Positions 54,459-64,000 of a DNA stretch of 64,000 bases are shown here, piece by piece. Position 1 is the first letter of the stretch. The number at the start of each line of letters is the position of its first letter. The notes under the pieces are model-generated. The model was not told the DNA's origin. It saw only the letters and a list, made by a program, of their open reading frames with translations, and ran no database searches. The DNA comes from Symsagittifera roscoffensis. Taxonomy: Eukaryota > Xenacoelomorpha > Acoela > Convolutidae. The stretch lies in contig NC_087069.1 of NCBI RefSeq assembly GCF_963678635.1, positions 38,585,076 through 38,649,075 of the forward strand, given 5' to 3'. Both the position numbers and the translations under genes were made by a program.

Positions 54459-57400
54459 TTGTCAAACTGTTGGGCAAATCGTCATCGAGAAACACCCTCC
54501 CGCGGAGCCAGTAAACAGCAGCTCTATAGCATCATGCTCCGAACATACAATCTCTTCAACTCTTCCACATTCGACCAAATAAACGCCCAGAACATAAGGA
54601 AGGCTGCCATGACAACACATGATTCTCATGGACTCTCAGGTCTGGATGAAAATGAGTGGAGAAGCATACTAACGCATTTTGGTCAACATTCAGTTGAAAT
54701 GTCATAGACACTAGCCAAAAAGGCGCAGAAAATATCAACAGAAGTACTAAGCCATGAGCTTCTTGAACCATATAATGCCTGTCGACTAATTCTACTTAAT
54801 AAAAACACAGGAGTTAGGCCAATTGGTATAAGCGAAGTCATCCACAAAATAATAGGTAGAACGATCACAAGTGCTTAAAAAGCGACCTTATGGTACTCGG
54901 ATTGAACTACCAGCTATGCCTTGGCCAAAAATGTGGCATCGAAAATGCAATTCATACGCCTAGAGATCAATACGAGAATACAGATTCCGATGCAATCTTC
55001 TATTATATATTTAAATGCGGGCTTCACTATCTCGCCATGTTAAGCTTTTTCAACGTATTATTTTTGCATGTTTAAGCTATCTCGTATATTGCAACGGTTA
55101 AGAATTTTTTTCGATTTTCCAATTTGATTTCAGTGGTTATTTTACCGAGTTTAAATTAAGCAGCTCTATATCGAATTACGGGTTGCGAATTTGGTCTCCA
55201 ATTTGAGTGCCCGAATCGTTTTAGTTAACGAGATAAGACGATTTTTGAGATTTTGTTTCAAAAACTTTCCGAAATTTCAAATAACAAAATAATTTAATAA
55301 ACTTGAAGTTCTCAACCCTGTAGTTGAGTGCTGTCAGAGTACTCTAAGGAGTTACAAATCTTGCCTCCAAATATGGCTGTTTGAATCTTTGTAGTTTTCG
55401 AGATATGACGCTTTTTGTGTTTTTTCAAAAAAAATTTCAGAAAACTTATTAATTTTTTTTTCGTAAAATCTGAAATTCCCAACCCTGTAGTTGAATCCTG
55501 TCAGAGTAATCTTAAAGATTGCGAATCTTGCCTCCTAATATGATTGCTCAATTTTTTGTAGTTTTCGAGATATGACGGTTTTTTGTGATTTTTTCAAAAT
55601 TTTTCAGAAATTTTGAATTATTTTTAGTTTTTAGAAATCTGAAATTCCCAACCCTATAGTTAGGTCCTGACAGAGTTATCCCAAAGATTGCGAATCTTGC
55701 CTTCAAGTATGACTGCTCAATTCTTCGTAGTTTTCGAGATATGACGTTTTTTGTGATTTTTCCAAAAATTTTCAGAAAACATCGGAAAGTTTATTTTAAT
55801 TATGTTTCAAAATTTGAAATTTCCAACGCTATAGTTCGGTCTTGTCAGGGTACTCTAAAGAGTTGCAAATCTTGCCACATGCGACTGCTAAACGCGACTG
55901 CTCTAATGCTTTTAGTTTCCGAGATCTGACTTTTTCAAATTTTCTCGAAGAACTTATCTAGAAAAAAATTCAAAAAGTTTGAAAATACTAACTTGATGAA
56001 GATACAACCTTATTGTCAGAGTACACCCAGGCGTCTCAAATCTTGCCTCTTAGTTTTAATGCTCAAATCCTTTTAGTTTCCGAGATAAGACGTTTTTTTC
56101 AATTTTTTTTTTCGGGAAACTTAAGTTTAAAAAAATTCACAAAATTTTTGGGATTCTTAACCCTATAATAGGGTGCTCTTAGTGGTTGCAAATCTGGCCT
56201 CCAATATTCTCCAGAGGCCCATTAAGTTTTCGAGATGAAGCTTCTAAAATGGGAATTAAAAAAGTGTAAAAGTTCGAAATTACCAACCCTGTAATTGGGT
56301 GCAGTCAGAGTACACTAAAAATTTGCAGATGTTGTTTCCAATATATGCGGTTTTTCATAAGCTGTCGTAAGATTTCGAAGCAACGAAGGTGCGTTAAACA
56401 CTAGTATTACTGATAGACGCGGAAAATGCATTTAACTCCCTAAACCGGAACCTAGCTTTGAAGAACTTTGCAAATATATGCCCTTCTATACTACATGCTA
56501 AAGAGAACTCATACTCTATTCCATCCAAACTCTTCGTAAATAAAAAAAGTTATCCTATCTAGAGTAGGAACCACACAAGGAGACCCATTAGCAATGGCAA
56601 TGTACAGGCTAGCCACTTTACTTTTAATTTAACTAGTCAACAACAGCCTAACACAGAAAATGTATGCAGACGATAGGAACGCAGTCGGAAATTTGAAAAG
56701 CCTGCGAAGAGTTCTTGAAAATTTTATCAAACACGGAAAATATTTTGGATATCGTGTAAAGGCAACAAAATGCCAGCTCATTGTAAAAGATGAAAAATAC
56801 AATTAGGCAATAAAAGTATTCAAAAATACCGAAATTGGAATGAAGAAAAGGGCCAGAGTACTTGGTGCTGTCATAGGATCCGAGACTTAATATAAAACTT
56901 TCTTAGAAACTCAGTTAGAAGAACATAATATAATACTGGAAAAACTTGGCCAGATCGCGAAAACATCACCCCAAAATGTGTACTCCTTTTACACCAAAGG
57001 GGTACAAGAAAAATAATCGTTTTTTAGCAAGAACTACCTCCAATACCACAGAAAACATGCAGGCCTGCGAGAAGATACTGCAGGAAAATCTCCTTCCAAA
57101 TTTAATTGGTAAAGATAATATCAGCCATCAACGTAGAGACATCGAGCTACGTTCTGACTATGAGAATTTTCTAGAATAGTCAATAAAAACATCGTCAGTC
57201 CTAGACACATACGACCCATTAACAGCTATATCTGAGCAAGAAAAAGTCTATACAAAAATTAAAATACTTAGAACTGAAAGAACAAACCAGAAGAAAACTA
57301 ACGTTTTGAACAACTTGGATGACAAGGAAAAATATGAACTTGAAATTGCCTCCGAAAGAGGAGCCTCAAACTAGTTAAATGCACTGCCACTCAGCAGATA

Positions 57401-57960
57401 TAATTTTAACCTGAATAAATCCGATTTCCGGGATGGAATTTATCTCAGATATGGATGGGTACCGACTAACATTCCACTCAAATGTGCATGTGGTCAATCT
57501 TTCGAACTTAACCACGCCCTTTACTGTGCAAAGGGTGGATACACCCACATGAAGCATAACGAAAACAGAGATAGATTTGCCAACCTCATGAGCGAGGTTT
57601 GCTTTGATGTTGAAATCGAGCCGAAACTTCAGTCGTTGCAAGGCGAGAGCTTTGTCAACAATTCAAACCACAACTGAAGAAGTCGCTCAACTAGATGTAA
57701 AAGCAAACGGATTATGGCGCTAAAGGTTTAGCCAAACATTTTTTGATGTTTAAGTCTTCAACCCGCACGCAAAAACTTCATAAAGACTACTGAAAGACGC
57801 CTATAAGTACCACGAATCACTAAAAAACTCAAAACACCCACAGAGTTCTTCAAGTTGAACAGAGCAGCTTCTGCCCGCTCATGTTTGGCTGCACTGGTGG
57901 CACCAGCAGCTACTCGGACAATGCAGCGCATTGCTGAAAAACTTAGTGAAAAAAGACATG
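54459..57960 (+). pseudogene. Reverse transcriptase of element X, copy 2 (broken)
   Basis: Pieces in order. 54590-54710 has 'DSHGLSGLDENEWRSILTHF'. 54775-54870 has the 'CRLI...GVRPIG' block. 56405-56470 has 'LLIDAENAFNSLNRNLA'. 56570-56630 has 'GTTQGDPLAMAMYRLATL'. 56655-56680 has 'MYADDRNA', where the YADD box is intact, unlike copy 1. The C-terminal block 57410-57640 has 'FRDGIYLRYGWVPTNIPLKC' with a C-x-C ... H-x4-C zinc motif, then 'HNENRDRFANLMSEVCFDV' and 'EPKLQ'. A 'FFDV' block follows at about 57735. The zinc motif plus a D-x-K block resemble the C-terminus of retrotransposons with a restriction-like endonuclease (inference). Many stops make it inactive. Confidence 0.65.
54998..56404. 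repeat. ~170-bp satellite array, ~7-8 diverged units, inside element X copy 2
   Basis: Units repeat 'TCTTGCCTCCAA-TATG-CTGCTCAA', 'TTTTCGAGATATGACGTTTTTTG', 'CCAACCCTGTAGTTGGGTCCTGTCAGAGTACTC'-like phrases. 'TCTTGCCT' stands near 55363, 55527, 55697, 55873 and 56044, steps of 164-176 bp. Element X is continuous across this point in copy 1, so the array is a later insertion. Confidence 0.85.
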
Positions 57961-58444
57961 AAAGCTACTCAGAAACAATAAACTATATAAGAACTAAGAT
58001 GAGCTTCGCGCTGCTCAGGAGCGCTATCCTTTGTATACGGGATGCAGATCACTGCGTATGACGCAGTTGATAGACAATTCAGTTAGTGCTGTTGTAGAAG
58101 AAGGACGGTTGAATTAAATTTTTTAAATGCTGACTTGACTTAATTCCCCCAATATTGCTTACTGATGTATTTATATAATGCTGGTATGGGCCCTATCCAG
58201 CTTGTGCACGACCGTACCTAAACGGAAGGGCCTCTTTTATAAATTATTCGAGTTATTGACGAATTCGAGGCTTATTTATGCGTTTCCTTTCTGCACTTTA
58301 TAGAGCTGCTTTTTTGTCGTGTTCTCGCTAATGTCTACGAAGCGAAGCTTCGCCTCTATGTAAAATATGTAATTTAGAAACGTGGCGTATGTTTTTCTTT
58401 TTTGTAACTTAAACTTAGAGAACTGTTTTTTCTTTGCTGCTTAG

Positions 58445-58542
58445 GAAAGACGCGCCGAGCATTCAGAAGAAGAAGTCAGAGTTTTTGATCTTGAGGAGCC
58501 CGAATTTAGACTGAAGCTGAAGTCTCAATTATCTGCATTAAG
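58445..58542 (+). CDS. RNA exonuclease gene, coding exon 2
   Basis: 98 bp between a TTAG acceptor and a GGTTGACAG donor (GT with a weak consensus). It is phase 0 in and phase 2 out and reads 'ERRAEHSEEEVRVFDLEEPE' then 'RLKLKSQLSALR'. It is acidic/charged, linking the N-terminal part to the next exon with no stop. Confidence 0.65.
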
Positions 58543-58878
58543 GTTGACAGTTGAATATGTATATTGTTACCGAAGGCTTTAAATGAAAAATGTTTGTTTT
58601 CCTTTCATTGACCTATTGTCCGTTCTTAATGTTTGCGGCTTAAAAAAAATTCCAAGCCTTTATTCCAAGCATTGCCCTTTTTGTCATATCGGTGTATCTT
58701 TAGGTTTTCTACATTTGGGTGATATTGTTTTCATCAGATAGTTTTTTTAATTTGCTAGCAAAGTTTTAGAAAATTTGTTTGTGATAAAATACATCTAATC
58801 GCGCGCCAAGGCTATGCATCATTTCGTTCTCAATATGGATTCTCGGACAGGAGATTATTCATAAAAACTGTTCTTTAG

Positions 58879-59208
58879 GAGAGCAGGATATACGAATTTG
58901 GAAACTGAAAGTGATGTTCCGATTGATCTGAGAAATATCGGAGAGCTTTTTGCTGGCAAGTTGTCGCAAGAACAAACTTCTGAGCGAGTAATCTCGATTG
59001 ATAACCGCGACTCAATTAGAAAATCAGTCATGTTTCATGTTCCCAGCTTGAACAAAATTTCGATGCAGTGTTTTGACGAAATAATCAAATCAAAGACTGA
59101 ATATAAAACCAGCGTAAAAAGAAATAAGAAAATGGTTTTCTTGGATGCGATTTGCCCTGCAACGGTTAAAGTGGAAGACGCTCTGTTATTTTATCAAGTT
59201 AACAAGGA
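58879..59208 (+). CDS. RNA exonuclease gene, coding exon 3
   Basis: 330 bp, acceptor CTTTAG, donor GTAAGT, phase 2 in and 2 out. It encodes 110 residues including 'DVPIDLRNIGELFAGKLSQE' and a basic 'KTSVKRNKKMVFLDAI' segment. I do not recognise a named domain; in REXO proteins the region ahead of the nuclease is poorly conserved. It is duplicated with a frameshift at 62523-62851. Confidence 0.75.
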
Positions 59209-59302
59209 GTAAGTTCAGCTTCAATTGATGATTTTTTGAAAAATAAACTTTGAATTGGCTGTAAAATGGTTATGAAAGCTGAAGTGATTTTGAAGGTCAG
59301 AG

Positions 59303-59455
59303 TTCTGGAAAGAAAAGAAAGCTGAATGGAATATGTGATAGTGACTGTGGTGTTCATTTGGACAAGAAGTTCTCTGTGCCTCCAAGAATGATTGAAGATT
59401 TTGATTGGCTAGCAGAAGAGGTGAAGTCGGAATGCGGATGGGAGGCTCCCAAGAA
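59303..59455 (+). CDS. RNA exonuclease gene, coding exon 4
   Basis: 153 bp after an AGAG acceptor, ending before GTAAGA. It reads SGKKRKLNG (a possible nuclear localisation signal), 'CDSDCGVHLDKKF', 'FDWLAEEVKSECGWEAPKK'. The acceptor is chosen by phase: only this one keeps the frame open between exons 3 and 5. A minus-strand frame over the same bases is a shadow. Confidence 0.75.
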
Positions 59456-60003
59456 GTAAGAAAGCTAGCTTTTGACAAGTTTTAGTAATTTTTGAATGAA
59501 AAGTTAGTCTTTTTGCCCAATTGTAAGGGTTTTTGTATAGATCTGGATGTACTTAAGTACTTACGAAAAGGAGGAGAGTTAGTTAAAGTTGTGATTGAAA
59601 TTTTATCTGAGATTGATCATCGTATTTGGTCATTTGTTGTACAGGGTACTAATTATGTTCACGGTGCGGAATGGTTGCTACTATTTTTTGTACAGTAAAA
59701 AATTTACGCTTCGATTAGCTTAAAGGCTGATTTAAAGCCGCGAGTTGTCTTTCTCGACATTTTCTCTTCAAATTGAACTTTTTCGAGTCAAGCGTATAAA
59801 AATGTTGGTACATCTGCTATCATATTGGCGTTTTTTTTTTCAATTAGTGTTTTTCGTCTTTTTTTCTGTCGGCTATGTTTCCATGTTATGTTTGTTATGT
59901 CTCCCAAGTGGTACAAAGTTGCGCACCGCCCCTAAGTTAAATGTAAGTGATCGACATTTTTCAATGCAATATGTTAGCCAAATCAGACATTATTCTGTTT
60001 CAG

Positions 60004-60139
60004 ATCGAGGGATTCTAAAGGGAAAGTATTACATAATGGAGATGTGAACACTTCAAATGAATCATCCCTACCGCCTCCATCTCATTATTTGTTGAGTCCA
60101 TCCCAAATGACTGAACTGGGATACCCGGACGAAAACGAA
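60004..60139 (+). CDS. RNA exonuclease gene, coding exon 5
   Basis: 136 bp, acceptor TTTCAG, donor GTAAGTC, phase 2 in and 0 out. It contains 'LPPPSHYLLSPSQMTELGYP', which matches in style the segment just before the nuclease domain of REXO-type proteins (a short 'Y-x-L-S/T-x-x-x-M-x-x-x-x-Y-P' stretch). It is duplicated intact at 63647-63782. Confidence 0.8.
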
Positions 60140-60270
60140 GTAAGTCATGTCTCAGGATAGGAATCTCTGGTGGGAAAAATCAATTTTATCTCGACGACAT
60201 TTTGTGAGCTCTCTTAATTCCTTATTAAAAGGTATTTTGGTATTTAAATGGGGGCCGTGAAAGATGAACT

Positions 60271-60484
60271 GGCTCTTTTCCAGTCCCCCCTTTAATTTTT
60301 TTCTGAAATTCAATATATGGAAATCAATTTAAAAAGCTTTTTCTCAATATTAGTCTGCATTAAAACGTGTCAGCGTGAACAAGTGAACAAGGTTTTACAT
60401 TTCTTTCATGCAAAATAGCATGTGAATAATTTTTAAACAGCTTAAGTTTGTAAATTTTCGAGAGGGGGGAACTGGAAAAGAGCC
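60271..60484. mobile_element. MITE, GGCTCTTTTCC subfamily, in an intron
   Basis: 214 bp, GGCTCTTTTCCAGTCCCCCC ... GGGGGGAACTGGAAAAGAGCC, with an exact 8-bp target duplication GATGAACT (60263-60270 and 60485-60492). The ends match those of the MITEs at 93-5256, but the interior differs. The same insertion occurs in the duplicated copy (starting 63912). Confidence 0.88.
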
Positions 60485-60534
60485 GATGAACTGTCGTTTT
60501 GATTTCATATCCAAGTTTGGTTTTATCTATTCAG

Positions 60535-60735
60535 CTAATGAGTGCTTGTGGCTACATGCGCATCCCTTCAGTGTCCAAGGTGAATCTCACTTCAGATAGT
60601 CCCCTTCTGGCTATAGACTGTGAAATGTGTCTAGTGAGAAACAGATACACTCTGCAGTCTGAGTCAGCACTGACTAGAGTTGCAGTTGTGGATGAGAAAT
60701 ATAACACACTATATGATACTCTGGTGAAACCGAAG
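60535..60735 (+). CDS. RNA exonuclease gene, exon with DEDD nuclease motif I (REXO family)
   Basis: 201 bp, acceptor ATTCAG, donor GTAAGTG, phase 0 at both ends. It reads 'SPLLAIDCEMCLV' then 'ALTRVAVVDEKYNTLYDTLV' and KPK. 'A-x-D-C-E-M-C' with Asp and Glu is Exo motif I of the RNase T/DEDDh superfamily, and 'LTRVAVVD...YDTLVKP' is the diagnostic continuation in REXO1/REXO4/REXO5 RNA exonucleases, 3'-5' enzymes that trim or degrade RNA, mostly in the nucleus. Which REXO paralogue it is cannot be settled: the 'PLLAIDCEMCL' spelling is nearest to REXO5/NEF-sp in my memory. Motifs II and III are not found in the remaining window and should lie further right. Confidence 0.85.
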
Positions 60736-62489
60736 GTAAGTGTAGATTAGTTGGGCAGAATAATATCGGGAGGGTTTGATAAGAGTCCGATTGTTAACAG
60801 TTCAAAAACAGTGAAGTTTGGCAAGTGTAAATCAACGAAGTGAAGATGCGTATTTAGGTCGTGTGGTGTTTTTTTTTCAGGTTTTGTTTGAACGCTGTTA
60901 ATTGATTTTAGCGGTTTACTTTTGATTTAATTTTATTAGTGTTGTTTTTATTCCGGTTTACAACCAGTGGAATCTGGCGTCAAAGCATTGATGTAGTTCT
61001 GTGCTCAGCGCTGTTTAAATGCAAAATTTTTGAAATTTAAGTAACTTGATTTTTTTTCAATGATTTATTGTTTCCTTTGTTTACACTAGCAAAGCTTGTG
61101 CGATAGTTTGAACTCTTTTTTTCCTCTCTAAGGCGCAACTATTTTTGCGACGTAAATATTGATGCGGCAAAATGTGTTCATTTTGAAAGTGTTCATTTTG
61201 ATCAAAAACCAGCTGTAAAGTACAGCCAATGCTACGGATATTAACACAGACTATTATATTACAAATAGTACTTTAGCTTCAAGGTATCATTGATATACAG
61301 CGTAGGGTAAGAAAGAAGACCCGCAATAAAATAAGAGGATTCGAACCTGGGAAGGGTCGGATGTTTATAATGAACTTTTTTGTAAACTAGTCAAAATGCG
61401 TCCGTTCTATAAATTGAGGCATGTTGGCTGGTAAATTAATTTCTTTTGTACTTTGTTAAGTTTTAGATTTTCTCATTTGATTTAATATAATTGTTGGACT
61501 AATTCATGTGCCACTTTTATAAGTTTGATAACCATGCTCATTAAAAAAAACTGTCTATTCTATTTACGAACGGCTTCTTATGCATGGTGATAGTAGTAAT
61601 CGAGGTCCAAGATTTTCGGTAGCAGTTTTGCTGCATAGCTTTGGCGATTTGGTAGCCGGTGTTTAGCTGACTTAATGGTAGATAGTGTTCAGTAATCTCA
61701 AGAGCACATGTCGCAAGAAACTGAAAATATTGATGAATCAAAATCAACAAAAATTGCAAAATTGAATTCATTTTGCTGACTTTTTTTAAAAAGTAATGAA
61801 CGTAGTGAGAACTTTATATAGGTCTTGGTGATTTTTTTGTCAACTGATACGTTTTTCCCCTCATTAGGTTTTCAGTTTGTAAAAATGTCAAACAACTAGC
61901 TAACAAATAGCTGATCAATTTAACCAAGTGGGCGATCAATCATGACCTAATAAAAATTGTGACTTGTTGCTTTTTAGCGGCCTAGTTTTGATAGAAAAAT
62001 TTGTAGGTTTTGTTTTCTTTCTCAATGTTGTTTTGTTTGCTGCAGTTTAAAATGGTCGAAAACTATGACCTAAAATGTATACATCTTTACCCCTGTGGTT
62101 TTTGGTTGGCGGAGTGTTTTTTTGGAATTTTAATTTTTCTGCTATATTTTCAGTTGCTTTGTCGATTGCTTTCTGCTTTTTGGGTTGTTTCATGATCAAT
62201 AAGTGCCAAATTAAGAATTTTTCTTTTTTGATTTTCACCTTTTTAGGTTTTGTGTTTGAGTTTTAGTGATTTTACGACTCTTGTTGAAATATATCGGTTC
62301 AAGAAAAAGTCGTGCAATCACTTGATCATTTCATCTAAAAATCATTTGTTAAAGGGAGGCAACATAAGGCTCTCCAATAACAAATTTTCGCTTGGAGCGA
62401 AAAAAAACTTACGTTTACCACATTTCTCAGGGCTTGATAATAAAAAAATGTGTAGAGTTTTAAGGTGGTACATACTTTTGAAATTTTCG
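60736..62489. other. Intron or spacer of the exonuclease locus, no exon seen
   Basis: AT-rich, with no REXO motif II or III and no frame with good splice sites. 61541-61771 (minus) and 62010-62266 contain open frames of low complexity that I do not call. Confidence 0.5.
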
Positions 62490-64000
62490 GAAAGGAGATT
62501 AGTCATAAAAACTGTTCTTTAGGAGAGCAGGATATACGAATTTGGAAACTGAAAGTGATGTTCCGATTGATCTCAGAAATATCGGAGAGCTTTTTCCTGG
62601 CAAGTTGTCGCAAGAACAAACTTCTGAGCGAGTAATCTCGATTGATAACCGCGACTCAATTAGAAAATCAGTCATGTTTCATGTTCCAAACGTGAACACA
62701 ATTTCGATGCAGTATTTTGACGAAATAATCAAATCAAAGATTGGTATAATAGCAGCGTAAAAAGAAGCAAGAAAATGGTTTTCTTGGATGCGATTTGCCC
62801 AGCAACGATTAAAGTGGAAGACGCTCGGTTATTTTATCAAGTTAACAAGGAGTAAGTTAAGCTTCAATGGAAGATTTTTTGAAAAATAAACTTTGAATTG
62901 GCTGTAAAATGGTTATGAAAGCTGAAGTGATTTTGAAGGTCAGAGTTCTGGAAAGAAAAGAAAGCTGAATGGAATATGTGATAGTGACTGTGGTGTTCAT
63001 TTGGACAAGAAGTTCTCTGTGCCTCCACGAATGATTGAAGGTTTTGATTGGCTAGCAGAAGAGGTGAAGTCGGAATGCGGATGGGAGGCTCCCAAGAAGT
63101 AAGAAAGCTAGCTTTTGACAAGTTTTAGTAATTTTTGAATGAAAAGTTAGTCTTTTTGCCCAATTGTAAGGGTTTTTGTATAGAGCTGGATGTACTTAAG
63201 TACTTACGAAAAGGAGGAGAGTTAGTTAAAGTTGTGATTGAAATTTTAACTGAGATTGATCATCGTATTTGGTCATTTGTTGTACAGGGTACTAATTATG
63301 TTCACGGTGCGGAATGGTTGCTACTATTTTTTCTACAGTAAAAAATTTACGCTTCGATTAGCTTTAAGGCTGATTTAAAGCCGCGAGTTGTCTTTCTCGA
63401 CATTTTCTCTTCAAATTGAACCTTTTCGAGTCAAGCGTATAAAAATGTTGGTACATCTGCTATCATATTGGCGTTTTTTTTTCAATAAGTGTTTTTCGTC
63501 TTTTTTTTCTGTCGGCTATGTTTCCATGTTATGTTTGTTATGTCTCCCAAGTGGTACAAAGTTGCGCACCGCCCCTAAATTAAATGTAAGTGATTGACAT
63601 TTTTCAATGCAATATGTTAGCCAAATCAGACATTATTCTGTTTCAGATCGAGGGATTCTAAAGGGAAAGTATTACATAATGGAGATATGAACGCTTCAAA
63701 TGAATCATCTCTACCGCCTCCATCTCATTATTTGTTGAGTCCATCCCAAATGACTGAACTGGGATACCCGGACGAAAACGAAGTAAGTCATGTCTCAGGA
63801 TAAGAATCTCTGGTGGGTAAAATCAATTTTATCTGCGACATTTTGTGAGCTCTCTTAATTCCTTATTAAAAGGTATTTTGATATTGAAATGGGCGCCGTG
63901 AAAGATGAACTGGCTCTTTTCCAGTGCCCTCTTTGATTTTTTTCTGAAATTCATTATATGGATATCAATTTAAATTTAAATCAATTTCTCAATATTAGTC
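62490..64000 (+). repeat. Second copy of a 3.64-kb tandem duplication of the exonuclease locus
   Basis: 62490-64000 matches about 58846-60360 at an offset of 3,643-3,644 bp through exons and introns alike, including the start of the intronic MITE (63912 onward with its GATGAACT at 63904). It runs off the window end. The left breakpoint is near 'GGAGATTA-TCATAAAAACTG'. Confidence 0.92.
62523..63782 (+). pseudogene. Duplicated exons 3', 4' and 5' of the RNA exonuclease
   Basis: Exon 3' is 62523-62851 (329 bp, one base shorter than its original). The deletion near 62740 shifts the frame and brings a TAA about six codons later, so this exon is broken. Exon 4' (62946-63098) and exon 5' (63647-63782) keep their lengths, frames and splice sites, with a few substitutions. 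The exons can serve only if exon 3' is skipped or if exon 5' is spliced alone; otherwise the duplicate is a pseudogene. Confidence 0.85.

Larger units (their letters stand above)
54023..58241 (+). mobile_element. RT element X, copy 2, in the exonuclease intron
   Basis: Collinear with copy 1 but without the LINE/Gypsy insertions, which is how those insertions were mapped. It carries an extra 1.4-kb satellite block (54998-56404). It lies between two coding exons of the RNA exonuclease, so it is an intronic insertion. Confidence 0.8.

Noticed and set aside
59221-59478. Minus-strand 85-codon frame (also 62864-63121)
   Set aside because: Antisense to exon 4 of the exonuclease, which has consistent splice phases; duplicated only because the locus is duplicated.
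61333-61345. Reverse-strand B-box (GGATTCGAACC)
   Set aside because: No cloverleaf on either strand.

Overview
The window reads as nuclear DNA of a metazoan, most likely an aquatic invertebrate. It is AT-rich, has spliced genes with GT/AG junctions, and is packed with eukaryotic transposable elements (Gypsy-type LTR, LINE, Penelope-like, MITE). The element types recall cnidarian-like genomes, but that is an inference from family resemblance and no species can be named.

Layout. 1-5.3 kb: the first exon of a small secreted protein (minus strand), embedded in a MITE family with GGCTCTTTTTCC termini and 8-bp target duplications, plus a ~141-bp tandem array apparently grown from that MITE. 5.4-21.2 kb: no convincing gene; dispersed and tandem duplicated non-coding repeats, a decayed Penelope-like fragment and a decayed LINE RT. 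21.2-25.4 kb: a Penelope-like element with a ~550-bp terminal palindrome, a broken RT ORF carrying a zinc-finger-like insert, and a GIY-YIG domain.

25.85-52.81 kb is a three-level nest. An RT element (here 'X', copy 1) was split by a 5'-truncated LINE, and the LINE was split by a 22.7-kb Gypsy-type LTR retrotransposon (29556-52254, minus strand, LTRs of 901/902 bp, about 98% identical by eye). Besides gag, protease, RT, RNase H and integrase, this giant element carries about 10 kb of extra coding sequence. This includes a small macrodomain-like ORF, a long ORF with a coiled coil and an SGNH/GDSL hydrolase domain whose catalytic motifs are intact, and a second long ORF (~1,470 codons) that I do not recognise. 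Most reading frames have a few breaks and the integrase core has an internal deletion, so this copy is probably dead, but recently so. Its leader holds a 'TGTCCCAAGAC' minisatellite and 70-bp repeats, and the whole element is strikingly enriched in the hexamer CTCAAG (plus strand).

53.07-64 kb: a plus-strand gene for a DEDD-type RNA exonuclease (REXO family). Six exons are visible with fully consistent splice phases. Its first visible intron holds a second X copy, itself split by a ~170-bp satellite. A 3.64-kb downstream tandem duplication repeats three of the exons, one with a frameshift.

The likely novelty is the giant retrotransposon with its SGNH-hydrolase ORF, macro-like ORF and unknown ORF C.
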